Below, piece after piece: positions 1 to 8,626 of a DNA stretch of 64,000 nucleotides (position 1 is its first letter; every line of letters begins with the position of its first letter). The notes beneath the pieces were generated by a model. The model did not search any database, was not told the origin of the DNA, and saw nothing but the letters and a program-made list of their open reading frames with translations. The DNA comes from Solibacteraceae bacterium. GTDB taxonomy: Bacteria > Acidobacteriota > Terriglobia > Bryobacterales > Bryobacteraceae. The translations under genes and the position numbers were made by a program. The stretch spans positions 62,001 to 126,000 of the forward strand of contig JAJPJX010000162.1 in the NCBI GenBank assembly GCA_021324015.1, read 5' to 3'.

Positions 1-1865
1 AGCGCCTCCCCCGCGATCAGTCCCGAGGCCGTCAGCACCCCGGCGTTCTCCACCCGGGCGCGCTGCGCCTCATTCAGCCCCCTCCGGTTCCTGAGCACGT
101 CCGTGATCCAGCGGAACACGCCGCCCACGAAGATCGCGAAAGTGGTCTCGAGCGGCAGGTACATCCCCACCGCGAACAGCATCGGGCTGCGCACTTCCAC
201 CATGATCAGCGCCACGCCCATGAAGATCCCTACCACCACCAGCGGCCACGCCATGTTGCCGCCCACGATGCCCTGCGCCAGCGCGGCCATCAGGCCCGCC
301 TGCGGGGCGGGAAGCTGCCGGTCCCCGAACCCCGCGCCGCCCCCGCGGATGTTGCCGTAGTGCAGGATGAACAGCGGGAAATACAGCACCGCGCTCGCCA
401 CAAAGATGCCCAGGATGTCTCCGATCTGCATGCTTCGCGGCGTGCCCCCCAGGATGTGCCCTACCTTCAGGTCCTGCAGCATCTCGCCCGCCACCGCCGA
501 GGAGACGCAGATCACCGCCGCCACACCCAGCACCGCCTGCACTCCGCTCATGCCGGATACCCCGATGGAAATCATCAGCAGCGCCGCCACGATGAGCGTC
601 GAGAGCGTCAGCCCGGAGACCGGGTTGTTCGACGACCCGATCAGCCCCACCAGGTTCCCCGAAACCGCGGCGAAGAAAAAGCCCAGGATGATCATCACCA
701 CCGCCGCCACGATGGCCCCCGAAAGCACCTGCGCGAAATAGAAGTACAGCGCGATCATGCACAAGAAGGTCGCCGCCAGCCCGGCAAAGACGAACTTCGA
801 GCTCAGGTCCCGCTCCGTGCGCTCGGTGGCAGCCGCCTGCGCGCCGGATTTCTTGAGGTCCGAAACCGCGCGCCGCATCCCCAGCCCCAGGCTCGCGCGC
901 ATCCGGAACAGGGTATAGCAGGCGCCGACCAGCATGCCCCCCACCGCGATCGGCCGCACGATGAACTTCCACACGTTCTGGCTCAGCCCGTCCCAGCCCG
1001 CCGTCTCCGCGCCCGGCGGCAGCGTGGCTTTCAACTGCGGACCCAGGAAATAAATCATCAGCGGCACCATCAGCCCCCAGGCGATCACCCCGCCGGCGAA
1101 GTTCAGCGCCGCCAGGCGCGGGCCGATGATGCAGCCCACGCCCAGGTACGCCGGGCTCACCGCCGGCGCTGAAACCGTGCTGATGCCGCCCGCCGGCACA
1201 TTGGGAGCGGTCTCCCCCGCGCCCAGCCGCACCGCGCTCTTGCCCAGTTCCCCGATGCGCAGCATGAAATCCGTGCTCGCGGCGTACAGCTTGATGGCCC
1301 CCAGGAAATAAATGGCCGCCCCGAAACCCATGGCCTTGAACAGCAGCGCCGCCGCCCCGGCGCCCGCCTGCCCCGCCTTGTGAATCTCCGAAGCCGCCAC
1401 CGATTCCGGGAAGGGCAGCTCCGGGTCCTCCACCATCACCCGCCGCAGCAGGGTCACGAACAGGATGCCCAGAACGCCGCCCACCGCCATCAGCACGGTG
1501 GACTTCCAATACGCGTCCCGGAAGCCGAAAGAGGGCCAGGCCTTCGAGAGCACGAAGGCCGGAATCGTGAAAATGGCGCCCGCCGCCACGGATTCGCCGA
1601 TGGATCCCACCGTCCGCGCGATGTTCTCTTCGAGCAGCGAGCCCTTCATCAGCCGCAGCACCGCCATGCCGATCACCGCCGCCGGATACGTGGCCGCGAT
1701 GGTCATCCCCGCCTTCAATCCCAGGTAGGCGTTGGCAGCCCCCAGGATCGAAGTCATCAGCAGCCCCAGCAGGACCGCCCGGAAGGTGAATTCCGGCATC
1801 TTGTGGTCCGCCGGCACGTACGGGCGGAACCGCTTCTGGCTGGCTTTCGCCTCGGGAGGCGTCAT
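1..1865 (-). CDS. OPT-family oligopeptide transporter, C-terminus cut by window edge
   Basis: Integral-membrane secondary transporter of the OPT (oligopeptide/metal-chelate) family. The frame opens at an ATG at 1865 and stays open to base 1, so about 621 codons are visible and the end is missing. The N-terminus reads MTPPEAKASQKRFRPYVPAD, followed by a hydrophobic segment containing GAANAYLGLKAGMTIAATYP, the characteristic OPT N-terminal motif. Near the window edge is GMYLPLETTFAIFVGG, typical of the C-terminal OPT half. Many alternating hydrophobic helices lie between. The ATG overlaps the stop of the upstream YqeY-like gene (ATGA at 1862-1865), so the two are translationally coupled. The substrate cannot be told from sequence; prokaryotic OPT members are proposed to take up peptides or metal complexes. 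Confidence 0.9.
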   Translation of the reverse strand, partial: MTPPEAKASQKRFRPYVPADHKMPEFTFRAVLLGLLMTSILGAANAYLGLKAGMTIAATYPAAVIGMAVLRLMKGSLLEENIARTVGSIGESVAAGAIFTIPAFVLSKAWPSFGFRDAYWKSTVLMAVGGVLGILFVTLLRRVMVEDPELPFPESVAASEIHKAGQAGAGAAALLFKAMGFGAAIYFLGAIKLYAASTDFMLRIGELGKSAVRLGAGETAPNVPAGGISTVSAPAVSPAYLGVGCIIGPRLAALNFAGGVIAWGLMVPLMIYFLGPQLKATLPPGAETAGWDGLSQNVWKFIVRPIAVGGMLVGACYTLFRMRASLGLGMRRAVSDLKKSGAQAAATERTERDLSSKFVFAGLAATFLCMIALYFYFAQVLSGAIVAAVVMIILGFFFAAVSGNLVGLIGSSNNPVSGLTLSTLIVAALLMISIGVSGMSGVQAVLGVAAVICVSSAVAGEMLQDLKVGHILGGTPRSMQIGDILGIFVASAVLYFPLFILHYGNIRGGGAGFGDRQLPAPQAGLMAALAQGIVGGNMAWPLVVVGIFMGVALIMVEVRSPMLFAVGMYLPLETTFAIFVGGVFRWITDVLRNRRGLNEAQRARVENAGVLTASGLIAGEA

Positions 1866-2308
1866 GACAATCGGGACCTCACTTTGTCGCTCAGGGCCTT
1901 GCCGTCCACGCTTTTGCCCTTCAGCTTCCCCTGCACGGCCTTCATCACCACCCCCATCTGCTTGAGCGAGGTCACCCCCGTCTCCGCCAGAGCCGCGGCG
2001 ATGGCCGCCTCGATCTCCTCCGCCGTAGCCGCCGCCGGCAGATAGCTCTCGATCAGCCTCCGCTCGGCCTCCTCCTTCTCCGCCTGCTCCACCCGTCCGC
2101 CCTTGCGAAACATCTCGGCGGCGTCGGTTCGCTGCTTCACCAGCGACTTCAGCACCTGCATCTCCGCCGCGTCGTCCAGCGGCTTCATCGCGTCCACTTC
2201 GGCTTTCTTCAGCGCCGCCTTCAGCATGCGCAGCGCGCTCAGCCGCGCCTCGTCCCGCGCCTTCATGGCCGCGGTCATGTCCTTCTGCACTTGGTCGAGT
2301 AGAGGCAT
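1862..2308 (-). CDS. GatB/YqeY domain-containing protein
   Basis: Small cytosolic protein of 148 residues, the usual size of the YqeY family, which is homologous to the tail domain of the GatB amidotransferase subunit and is thought to bind tRNA or tRNA-modifying partners. The N-terminal helix (LLDQVQKDMTAAMKARDEAR...LSALRMLKAALKKAEVD) and the C-terminal part (GVTSLKQMGVVMKAVQGKLKG...DGKALSDKVRSRL) match family landmarks. It is almost entirely charged helix and has no signal peptide. Its stop overlaps the OPT transporter start. It begins 33 bases from a divergently transcribed aminotransferase, so promoters for both must lie in or around that short spacer. The role with the transporter is unclear; the coupling may be only positional. 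Confidence 0.9.
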   Translation of the reverse strand: MPLLDQVQKDMTAAMKARDEARLSALRMLKAALKKAEVDAMKPLDDAAEMQVLKSLVKQRTDAAEMFRKGGRVEQAEKEEAERRLIESYLPAAATAEEIEAAIAAALAETGVTSLKQMGVVMKAVQGKLKGKSVDGKALSDKVRSRLS

Positions 2309-2341
2309 GATGTCTGCTATTCTAAAAGACTAAGCGGGATC

Positions 2342-3514
2342 ATGCACATAAGAAAACAACGTTTGCTTACTCCCGGCCCGACGCCTCTCTATCCGCCTGC
2401 TCTGCACGCCATGATGGCGTCGGATATTCATCACCGCACCGAGGACTTCCGGAAGGTCTACAAATCCGCTCTCGCGGACCTCAAAGAGGTGATGGGGACC
2501 TCGCATGACGTGTTGATGTTTGCCGCTTCCGGCACCGGCGCCATGGACGCCACGGTTTCCAACCTGTTCTCCCGCGGAGACAAGGTCATCGTCTGCTCGG
2601 CCGGCAAATTCGGAGAGCGCTGGGTTGAGATCGCCAAGGCCTACGGCCTGGACGTCACTGTACTTTCTGCGCCTTACGGGGAAGTTGTCACGGTAGAAGC
2701 AGTCGCAGGCGCCCTCGCCGCCGAGCCCGCCGCCCGCGGCGTGTTCGTGCAGGCTTCGGAAACCTCCACCGGCGCCGCCCACGATGTCCGCGGCATGGGC
2801 CGCGCCGTGGCCAAAACCGACGCCATCCTCGTCGTCGACGCCATCACCGGCTTGGGCACCATGCCCCTGGATATCGACGGCTGGGGCCTGGACGTAGTCA
2901 TCGGCGGCTCCCAGAAGGCCTTTATGATTCCTCCCGGGCTGGCCTTCCTGGCCGTCAGCCCTAAGGCCTGGAAATTCGCCGACACCGCCACCCTGCCGCA
3001 TTACTACTTCAACCTCAAGAAAGAAAAGAAGAGCGGCGATGCCGGAGAGTCCAGTTGGACCCCCTCCACCGCCCTCATCCTGGCTCTGGCCGAAGCGCTG
3101 AAATACGTCCAGCAGATCGGCATGCCCAAGCTGGTGGAAAACGCGCAGCTCCTGGCCCGCGCCACGCGCGCCGCGGTCGAAAAGCTCGGCCTGGAACTGT
3201 TTGCGCCCCACTCCCCCGGCGCCTCGGTCACCGCCGTGAAGGCCCCCCGGGGCATGGATTCCGGCGTCATCGTCAAGGAGTTCCGCAACCGCTTCGGCGC
3301 CATCATCGCCAACGGGCAGGGCTCCATGAAGGGACAGATTTTCCGGATCGCGCACCTGGGTTATTTCGATTTCGCGGACCTGTTCGCCGTGATCGCCGGG
3401 CTGGAGATCATCCTCCACGCCCACGGCGTTCCCGTCGAGTTCGGCGCCGGCGTCGCCGCGGCGCAGGAAATCTACGCCGAAGCCGCCGTCGCTCCGCAAA
3501 CCGTCAACGCGTAA
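2342..3514 (+). CDS. class V PLP-dependent aminotransferase (serine/alanine-glyoxylate type)
   Basis: Cytosolic 390-residue aminotransferase of the serine-pyruvate/alanine-glyoxylate group (COG0075), not the SerC family. The N-terminus carries the family signature LLTPGPTPLYPPAL, ASGTGAMDA (62-70) binds the PLP phosphate, D166 in VVDAITGLG contacts the pyridine nitrogen, and K192 in GGSQKAFMIPPGL is the Schiff-base lysine. The gene following it by 65 bases on the same strand is serA, so its likely job is to transaminate phosphohydroxypyruvate or hydroxypyruvate in serine synthesis, a role inferred from context for this family in several lineages. Alternative: glyoxylate detoxification. A weak GGGATC ribosome site precedes the ATG. 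Confidence 0.9.
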   Translation: MHIRKQRLLTPGPTPLYPPALHAMMASDIHHRTEDFRKVYKSALADLKEVMGTSHDVLMFAASGTGAMDATVSNLFSRGDKVIVCSAGKFGERWVEIAKAYGLDVTVLSAPYGEVVTVEAVAGALAAEPAARGVFVQASETSTGAAHDVRGMGRAVAKTDAILVVDAITGLGTMPLDIDGWGLDVVIGGSQKAFMIPPGLAFLAVSPKAWKFADTATLPHYYFNLKKEKKSGDAGESSWTPSTALILALAEALKYVQQIGMPKLVENAQLLARATRAAVEKLGLELFAPHSPGASVTAVKAPRGMDSGVIVKEFRNRFGAIIANGQGSMKGQIFRIAHLGYFDFADLFAVIAGLEIILHAHGVPVEFGAGVAAAQEIYAEAAVAPQTVNA

Positions 3515-3579
3515 GCACCGGCTCGCGGCTGGCGGCCTGCCGCCGGCCGCCGCGCCGCAGGATTCCATACCCCGGACTT

Positions 3580-5172
3580 ATGAATATTCTGATCGCCGAA
3601 AAACTGGCTCCCGCCGCCGTGGAGCTGTTTCAAGCCCAAACCGACTGGAACACCATTCTCTCCGCGCCCAAAGAATACACCCAGCACCTCGCCACCGCCG
3701 ACGCCCTCGTGGTCCGCAGCGCCGTGCAGGTCACCCGCGAAGTGCTCGAGAAGGCCCCCCGCCTGCGCGTCATCGGCCGCGCCGGTGTAGGCGTCGATAA
3801 CGTGGATCTCGAGGCCGCCACCGCCGCCGGTGTCCTGGTCATGAACACGCCCGGCGGCAACGCCATCTCCGTCGCCGAGCACACCTTCGCCCTGATGCTC
3901 GCCATGGCCCGCCGCATTCCGCAGGCCACCGCCTCCACCCTCGCCGGCAAGTGGGAAAAGAAGAGTCTCACCGGGAGCGAGCTCCGCGGCAAGACTCTCG
4001 GCATCGTGGGCCTCGGCAGCATCGGCCGCGAGGTCGTCAAGCGCGCCCGCGCCTTCGAAATGCGCGTGCTGGCGCACGATCCCTACGTCACCTCCCAGAT
4101 CGCCAAGGATCTCGGCGTCGACCTCGTGGACCTCCCCGCCCTCTACGCCCAGTCCGACTACCTCACCTTGCACGTGGCCCTTACGCCCGAAACGCAGGGG
4201 CTGCTCTCCCACGCCGCCTTCCGCCAGATGAAGCCCGGCGTCCGCATCGTCAACTGCGCCCGCGGAGAGCTGGTGGATGAAGCCGCACTCCAGGAGGCCA
4301 TCGAGGCCAAGATCGTGGCCGGCGCCGCCCTGGACGTTTTCTCCGTCGAGCCCCCGCCTGCCGGCTTCCCCCTGTTCGCCTCCGGCAGCGTTTTCCCCTC
4401 CCCCCACATCGGCGGTTCCACCGAAGAGGCCCAGGAAATCGTGGGCGTGCGCATCGCCGAGCAGGTGGTCGAGTACCTGAAAAGCGGCGTGGCCATCAAC
4501 GCCGTCAACATGCCGGCTCTCTCGCCCGAACAGTACCGCGCGTTGGGACCCTACATCTCCGTCGCCGAACGCCTGGGCAATTTTGCCGCGCACATCGCCG
4601 TGGGCAACCCCCAGACCGTGCGCCTCTCCTACTTCGGTAAAATCGCCGACGCCAACACCAACCTGCTGCGCAATGCCGGCCTGGCGGGCGTACTGCACCG
4701 CTCCGTCTCCGAACGCGCCAACCTCGTCAACGCCATGCAGATCGCTTCCCAGCGCGGCTGGGACGTGATCGAGCAGCACGAAAGCCGCTCCGGCCTCACC
4801 GATACCATCCGCCTGCAACTCGAGACCGACCGCGGCGTCACCACCGTCGAGGGTGGAGTCCTGCTGGGCAAGCCCCGCCTCACCCAGGTGGATGGCATTT
4901 ACTGCGAGGCGCCGCTCTCCGGCTTCCTGATCTTCATGATGAACCAGGATGTGCCCGGCGTCATCGGCCACGTGGGCACCGTCCTGGGCCGCCACAATAT
5001 CAACATCGCCAACTTCTCGCTCGGCCGCCGCGACGTCGCCGCCGCCCCCGGCGAGCCCCTCGAAGCCGTGGCCGTGGTCTCCACCGACGAACTCGTCCCC
5101 GAGCCCGTCCTGGCACGTTTGCGGGAAAATCCCGCTGTCAAGCTGGCCCGCTCCGTCTCCTTCCGCCAATGA
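3580..5172 (+). CDS. serA: D-3-phosphoglycerate dehydrogenase
   Basis: First committed step of serine synthesis: NAD-dependent oxidation of 3-phosphoglycerate to phosphohydroxypyruvate. At 530 residues it matches the long three-domain form. The N-terminal substrate domain has VVRSAVQVTREVLEKAP and GRAGVGVDNVD; the nucleotide-binding domain has the Rossmann motif LGIVGLGSIGREV; catalytic Arg and His lie in NCARGELVDE and SPHIGGSTEEAQ. An intervening domain (about 320-450) is followed by a C-terminal ACT domain starting near GFLIFMMNQDVPGVIGHVGTVLG, the usual serine-feedback site. An upstream in-frame extension exists but overlaps the aminotransferase gene and has no family similarity, so the ATG at 3580 is used. 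It is convergent with the next gene, 12 bases away. Confidence 0.96.
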   Translation: MNILIAEKLAPAAVELFQAQTDWNTILSAPKEYTQHLATADALVVRSAVQVTREVLEKAPRLRVIGRAGVGVDNVDLEAATAAGVLVMNTPGGNAISVAEHTFALMLAMARRIPQATASTLAGKWEKKSLTGSELRGKTLGIVGLGSIGREVVKRARAFEMRVLAHDPYVTSQIAKDLGVDLVDLPALYAQSDYLTLHVALTPETQGLLSHAAFRQMKPGVRIVNCARGELVDEAALQEAIEAKIVAGAALDVFSVEPPPAGFPLFASGSVFPSPHIGGSTEEAQEIVGVRIAEQVVEYLKSGVAINAVNMPALSPEQYRALGPYISVAERLGNFAAHIAVGNPQTVRLSYFGKIADANTNLLRNAGLAGVLHRSVSERANLVNAMQIASQRGWDVIEQHESRSGLTDTIRLQLETDRGVTTVEGGVLLGKPRLTQVDGIYCEAPLSGFLIFMMNQDVPGVIGHVGTVLGRHNINIANFSLGRRDVAAAPGEPLEAVAVVSTDELVPEPVLARLRENPAVKLARSVSFRQ

Positions 5173-5184
5173 TTCCCGCGGGCA

Positions 5185-8100
5185 TCAGAACGAATATTTC
5201 AGGCTGAACTGCAGGATGCGCGGGTCGCCAGCAGCCAGGATTTTCCCGAAGTTGCTGCTTTGCAGCGAATTGGTCGGATTCGAAAAGTTGGGGTGATTGG
5301 TCAGGTTGAAGAACTCCGCCCGCACCTCCAGCCGCTGGCCCTCCACAATTTGGAAAAAGCGGCTGAGCGCGGCATCGATGTCGAAGTAACCGGGGCCGTA
5401 CAGGGAATTCACCCCCACGTTCCCAAACGTGCCGGCCGGATTCGCCGCGAAAGCGCTGCCGTTCAGCCAGTGCAGCGTGCCCAGATCCCGCAAATAGGGG
5501 CTCCCCGTCACGTTCGGACGATCCAGCCCGACTCCCGTGAGCGAGTTGTCCAGCCCCGTGACGGGATTGAAGGGGATGCCGCTGTGCACCACGAATAACG
5601 GAGCAATCTGCCAGTTCCCGAGCAGCCGGTTGGTCCACTTGCCCGCGAACTTCGGCGTGGTCGCCACGATCGAGGCATTGAAGTTGTGCCGCAGATCGAA
5701 CGAGCAGTTGCCCCAATCCGCATTGCGATTCGCCGGATTCTGATACGACGGCCCGGCAATGTCCCCGGCAAAATTTGCCGAGCTGAGGCAGTGGGAGTAG
5801 GTGTAGTTGGTCAGAATTGTGAAGTTCTGCGAAAAGCGATGCCGCGCCGTCAGGATCAGTCCGTTGAACGATGCGTTGGCGCCGTCGTCGGTCTGCGCAA
5901 TCGTGGAGTACAGAACGCCGGTGCCCGGATGCTCCCTGTACAACACCCGCCGCTGATTCGTGTTTTTCGTGGTCGAGCAGGGCTGCCCGGAGCAGGCGCC
6001 GGGCAGATACACGGCCGGGTCCAGTTCGGTGCCCGCCCAGAGGTGCGTGGTCTTGTTCCCCAGGTACGTAGCCGACAAAAGCCAGTCCTTGCCGATCTGG
6101 CGCTGATAGCTCAAATCCCACTGCTGCATGTACGTCGGGCGCAGGTCCAAAGGCTGCACCACGTAGACCCCCTCGAGCGGGAAGAACTGAGACTTGGAAG
6201 GAGGAAACGGCAGCGGGAACGGATTGCCGCCCGGATAGCCGTTGTACGGGTTGGAAAATCCGCCCGCGGGGCTCGGGATATCTACCGAACTCCCCCAGGG
6301 AGCGTTGGTTTCGAAGCGGGATTCGTAAAAAATCTCCGGCGTATCATAGCCGACGCTGTACGATGCGCGAATGCTCTGTTTCCCCTGCCCGTCCGGGTTC
6401 CAGGCGAAGCCCACCCGCGGCTCGAAATTCGCCAGCCGCCGGTTGATATACCCCGGGGGGATTCCGGGGTCGCCGAGAAAGAAGAGCCCGGGCGGAGCGT
6501 TCAGGTACTGCTGGCTCTTGGTCCCCGCGTCGAATGCGCTGCGCGAGAAGGATGCCCCGCGCCCGAAAATGTCCGTGAACGGAAAATACGGCTCCCAGCG
6601 GAGGCCCACGTGGAACGAGAACCTGGAGTTCACCCGCACGTCGTCCTGAGCGTACAGGCCGATATAATTCTGCCGGAAGTTGCCCCCGGTGGGATTGCCT
6701 TGATTGAAATCGCTGGGGCGTCCCAGCAGGAAGTCGGCCATGGGATCGTTTGTAAATTGCCCGTTGAAGGTGAATACGCCGTTGATGTTGAATGCTCCGT
6801 AGGTGTTCAACTGGTTGTGAATCCAGTCCACCCCAAACGAGAGATGGTGGCGCCCCCGCACCCAGTCCAGGTCGTCGGAGAGCTGCACCGAATTGTTCGC
6901 GAACACGGACGGAATGCAAACTCCGCAACCGATTGTGAACTCGTTACTCAATACCACATCGAGAAAATTCGGGATGGGGGCCGAAATGTTGACGCCCAGC
7001 GTCTGCGGATTAATGGTGTTCGCGGGCGGCCCGCGGTGAATCGAAAGCCGCGTCCCCGTGGCGTGCAACTCGTTGACCAGCGATGGGCCGATCGAGTAGT
7101 TATCGCCGATTACCAGCGACTGGCTCCGGTCATCCACCCCGGGCCGGCTCACCGTTAGCAGATTGCTTCCGTCGTAATACGGAGGGTTGCCGTAGTCGGA
7201 AAGGAAATAACGCGCGAAGACGGTATGTTTCTCGCTCACGTTCCAATCCACGCGGCCCGTATATTGGTCTTCTCCGCTGGGGCTGGGGATTCCGTAAGTA
7301 ATCTTGCCGCAGGGATCGTTCGACTGGGGCACGTATTTCAAAAGCGCGAGCGCCTGCGGATTAAACTGGGACGGAGAGACGAAGTTGTTCGGAAAGGGCC
7401 GCCCCGTGGCCGGATCCATGAGGGTACGCGCTTTGCCGTTGGCCTGGCAGCCGGCGGAGGTAAAAGCGCTGAAATCCCCCTGCAAAATGGAGGCTGTAGG
7501 CACGAAACTGATGGTCTGCGGCGGCGTGGTTCGCGTGCGCGTGCCCTGATATCCGAAAAAGAAGAACAGCTTGTTCCGCACCACCGGGCCGCCCACCGTG
7601 CCGCCGAATTGATTGCGCCGCAGCGTGTCGTGCGAAGGCGCGAAAAAATTCCGCGCGTTCACGTCGCCGTTGCGCAGAAACTCGAACAGATCGCCGTGGA
7701 AACCGTTGCCGCCGGACTTGGTCACGATGTTGACCACCGAGCCGGGGTGCAGCCCGTAGCGCGCCGAAAGCCCGGTGTTCTCCACGCTGAACTCCTGCAA
7801 AGCGTCCGGGAAAGGAAACGGCAGGTTCACGTTGGAAAAAGCGTCGTTATTATCCGCGCCGTCCAGCAGATAATTCGTGCCATTCGCCTGCCCGCCGGCC
7901 ACGGAAATCGTCACCGAGCTGGGATAATTCTTGGAAGTGGCCAGGTCGCCCGCGGGCGCATTGGCCGCCGCTCCGGAGAGCAGAATCAACTGCGTGGGCT
8001 GGCGCCCGTTGAGCGGCAGGTCCACGATGCGCCTCTGGTCGATGACCTCGGAGACCGAGGTGTCCTCGGTCTGTACCATGGTGGCCCCCGCCGACACCTC

Positions 8101-8463
8101 CACGGCTTCCGAAACCGCGCCCACCTTCAGCGACACATTCACCGCCAGATTGTCACCCACCTGGATCACGATGCCGGCCTGCCGGTAGTTGCTGAATCCC
8201 TTGGCGGCCACCTGGAGCGAATAGGGGCCTACCGGAAGGTTCGGGAGGACAAAACCTCCGTCACCGCCGCTGAGCGTGCTGCGATGCAGACCGGAGTTGC
8301 CCTGCTCCGCCGTGACTTGCGCCCCGACGACGGCGCTTCCGCTCGGGTCAGTGACCACGCCGTGAATCTGCCCTCCGGCCACCGCCTGCCCGAACGCCGC
8401 TTCGTGGCCGGCGATCACCGCCGCGGCGCAAAATAAATGAACTACCCACACTCTGCCGTGCAT
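5185..8463 (-). CDS. TonB-receptor-like outer-membrane protein with carboxypeptidase-regulatory N-domain
   Basis: Outer-membrane beta-barrel of 1092 residues, of the Oar/CarboxypepD_reg type greatly expanded in Acidobacteriota. A signal peptide (first about 25 residues, cleavage near AFGQA) is followed by the regulatory-like beta-sandwich (GQIHGVVTDPSGSAVVGAQV, about 32-115), a plug domain (RRIVDLPLNGRQPTQLILLSG, then GGQANGTNYLLDGADNNDAF, and SVVNIVTKSGGNGFHGDLFEFLRN) and a long barrel rich in Asn/Tyr/Phe. It ends in an aromatic residue (QFSLKYSF), the typical outer-membrane insertion signal. No TonB box is obvious. A SD of GGAGGGG stands 8 bases before the ATG and a TATAAT -10 lies 25 bases upstream. 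Substrate unknown; such proteins are often tied to glycan uptake or adhesion. No SusD partner is adjacent. Confidence 0.93.
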   Translation of the reverse strand: MHGRVWVVHLFCAAAVIAGHEAAFGQAVAGGQIHGVVTDPSGSAVVGAQVTAEQGNSGLHRSTLSGGDGGFVLPNLPVGPYSLQVAAKGFSNYRQAGIVIQVGDNLAVNVSLKVGAVSEAVEVSAGATMVQTEDTSVSEVIDQRRIVDLPLNGRQPTQLILLSGAAANAPAGDLATSKNYPSSVTISVAGGQANGTNYLLDGADNNDAFSNVNLPFPFPDALQEFSVENTGLSARYGLHPGSVVNIVTKSGGNGFHGDLFEFLRNGDVNARNFFAPSHDTLRRNQFGGTVGGPVVRNKLFFFFGYQGTRTRTTPPQTISFVPTASILQGDFSAFTSAGCQANGKARTLMDPATGRPFPNNFVSPSQFNPQALALLKYVPQSNDPCGKITYGIPSPSGEDQYTGRVDWNVSEKHTVFARYFLSDYGNPPYYDGSNLLTVSRPGVDDRSQSLVIGDNYSIGPSLVNELHATGTRLSIHRGPPANTINPQTLGVNISAPIPNFLDVVLSNEFTIGCGVCIPSVFANNSVQLSDDLDWVRGRHHLSFGVDWIHNQLNTYGAFNINGVFTFNGQFTNDPMADFLLGRPSDFNQGNPTGGNFRQNYIGLYAQDDVRVNSRFSFHVGLRWEPYFPFTDIFGRGASFSRSAFDAGTKSQQYLNAPPGLFFLGDPGIPPGYINRRLANFEPRVGFAWNPDGQGKQSIRASYSVGYDTPEIFYESRFETNAPWGSSVDIPSPAGGFSNPYNGYPGGNPFPLPFPPSKSQFFPLEGVYVVQPLDLRPTYMQQWDLSYQRQIGKDWLLSATYLGNKTTHLWAGTELDPAVYLPGACSGQPCSTTKNTNQRRVLYREHPGTGVLYSTIAQTDDGANASFNGLILTARHRFSQNFTILTNYTYSHCLSSANFAGDIAGPSYQNPANRNADWGNCSFDLRHNFNASIVATTPKFAGKWTNRLLGNWQIAPLFVVHSGIPFNPVTGLDNSLTGVGLDRPNVTGSPYLRDLGTLHWLNGSAFAANPAGTFGNVGVNSLYGPGYFDIDAALSRFFQIVEGQRLEVRAEFFNLTNHPNFSNPTNSLQSSNFGKILAAGDPRILQFSLKYSF

Positions 8464-8487
8464 TCAAACCCCTCCGATTTTGTCTGG

Positions 8488-8493
8488 ATTATA
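8488..8493 (-). promoter_or_regulatory. -10 box of the TonB-receptor gene
   Basis: Perfect TATAAT read on the minus strand (ATTATA on plus), 25 bases before the receptor start, predicting a leader of roughly 18 bases with a good ribosome site. No convincing -35 hexamer is seen at 16-18 bases upstream. Confidence 0.5.
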
Positions 8494-8626
8494 CACCGGC
8501 GCGTGAAACGGAATGCCCCCTCTGCTGCACTATGGGGCAAGCAGAGAGAGCCTTTTTGCCGATCCGGGACCGTGAGAGGGCGGTCCGAGGCAGTCCTCTG
8601 CCCATCCGCGAGGGGGGACAAATTCC

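Noticed and set aside
70-1509. 479-codon minus-strand frame in the first 1.5 kb
   Set aside because: It is out of frame with the OPT transporter, whose own frame is open to the window edge and carries clear family motifs; this one is Gly/Arg-rich noise.
3055-3579. In-frame 175-codon extension of SerA upstream
   Set aside because: It overlaps the aminotransferase gene in another frame and reads as Arg/Pro-rich nonsense; the family start is the ATG at 3580.
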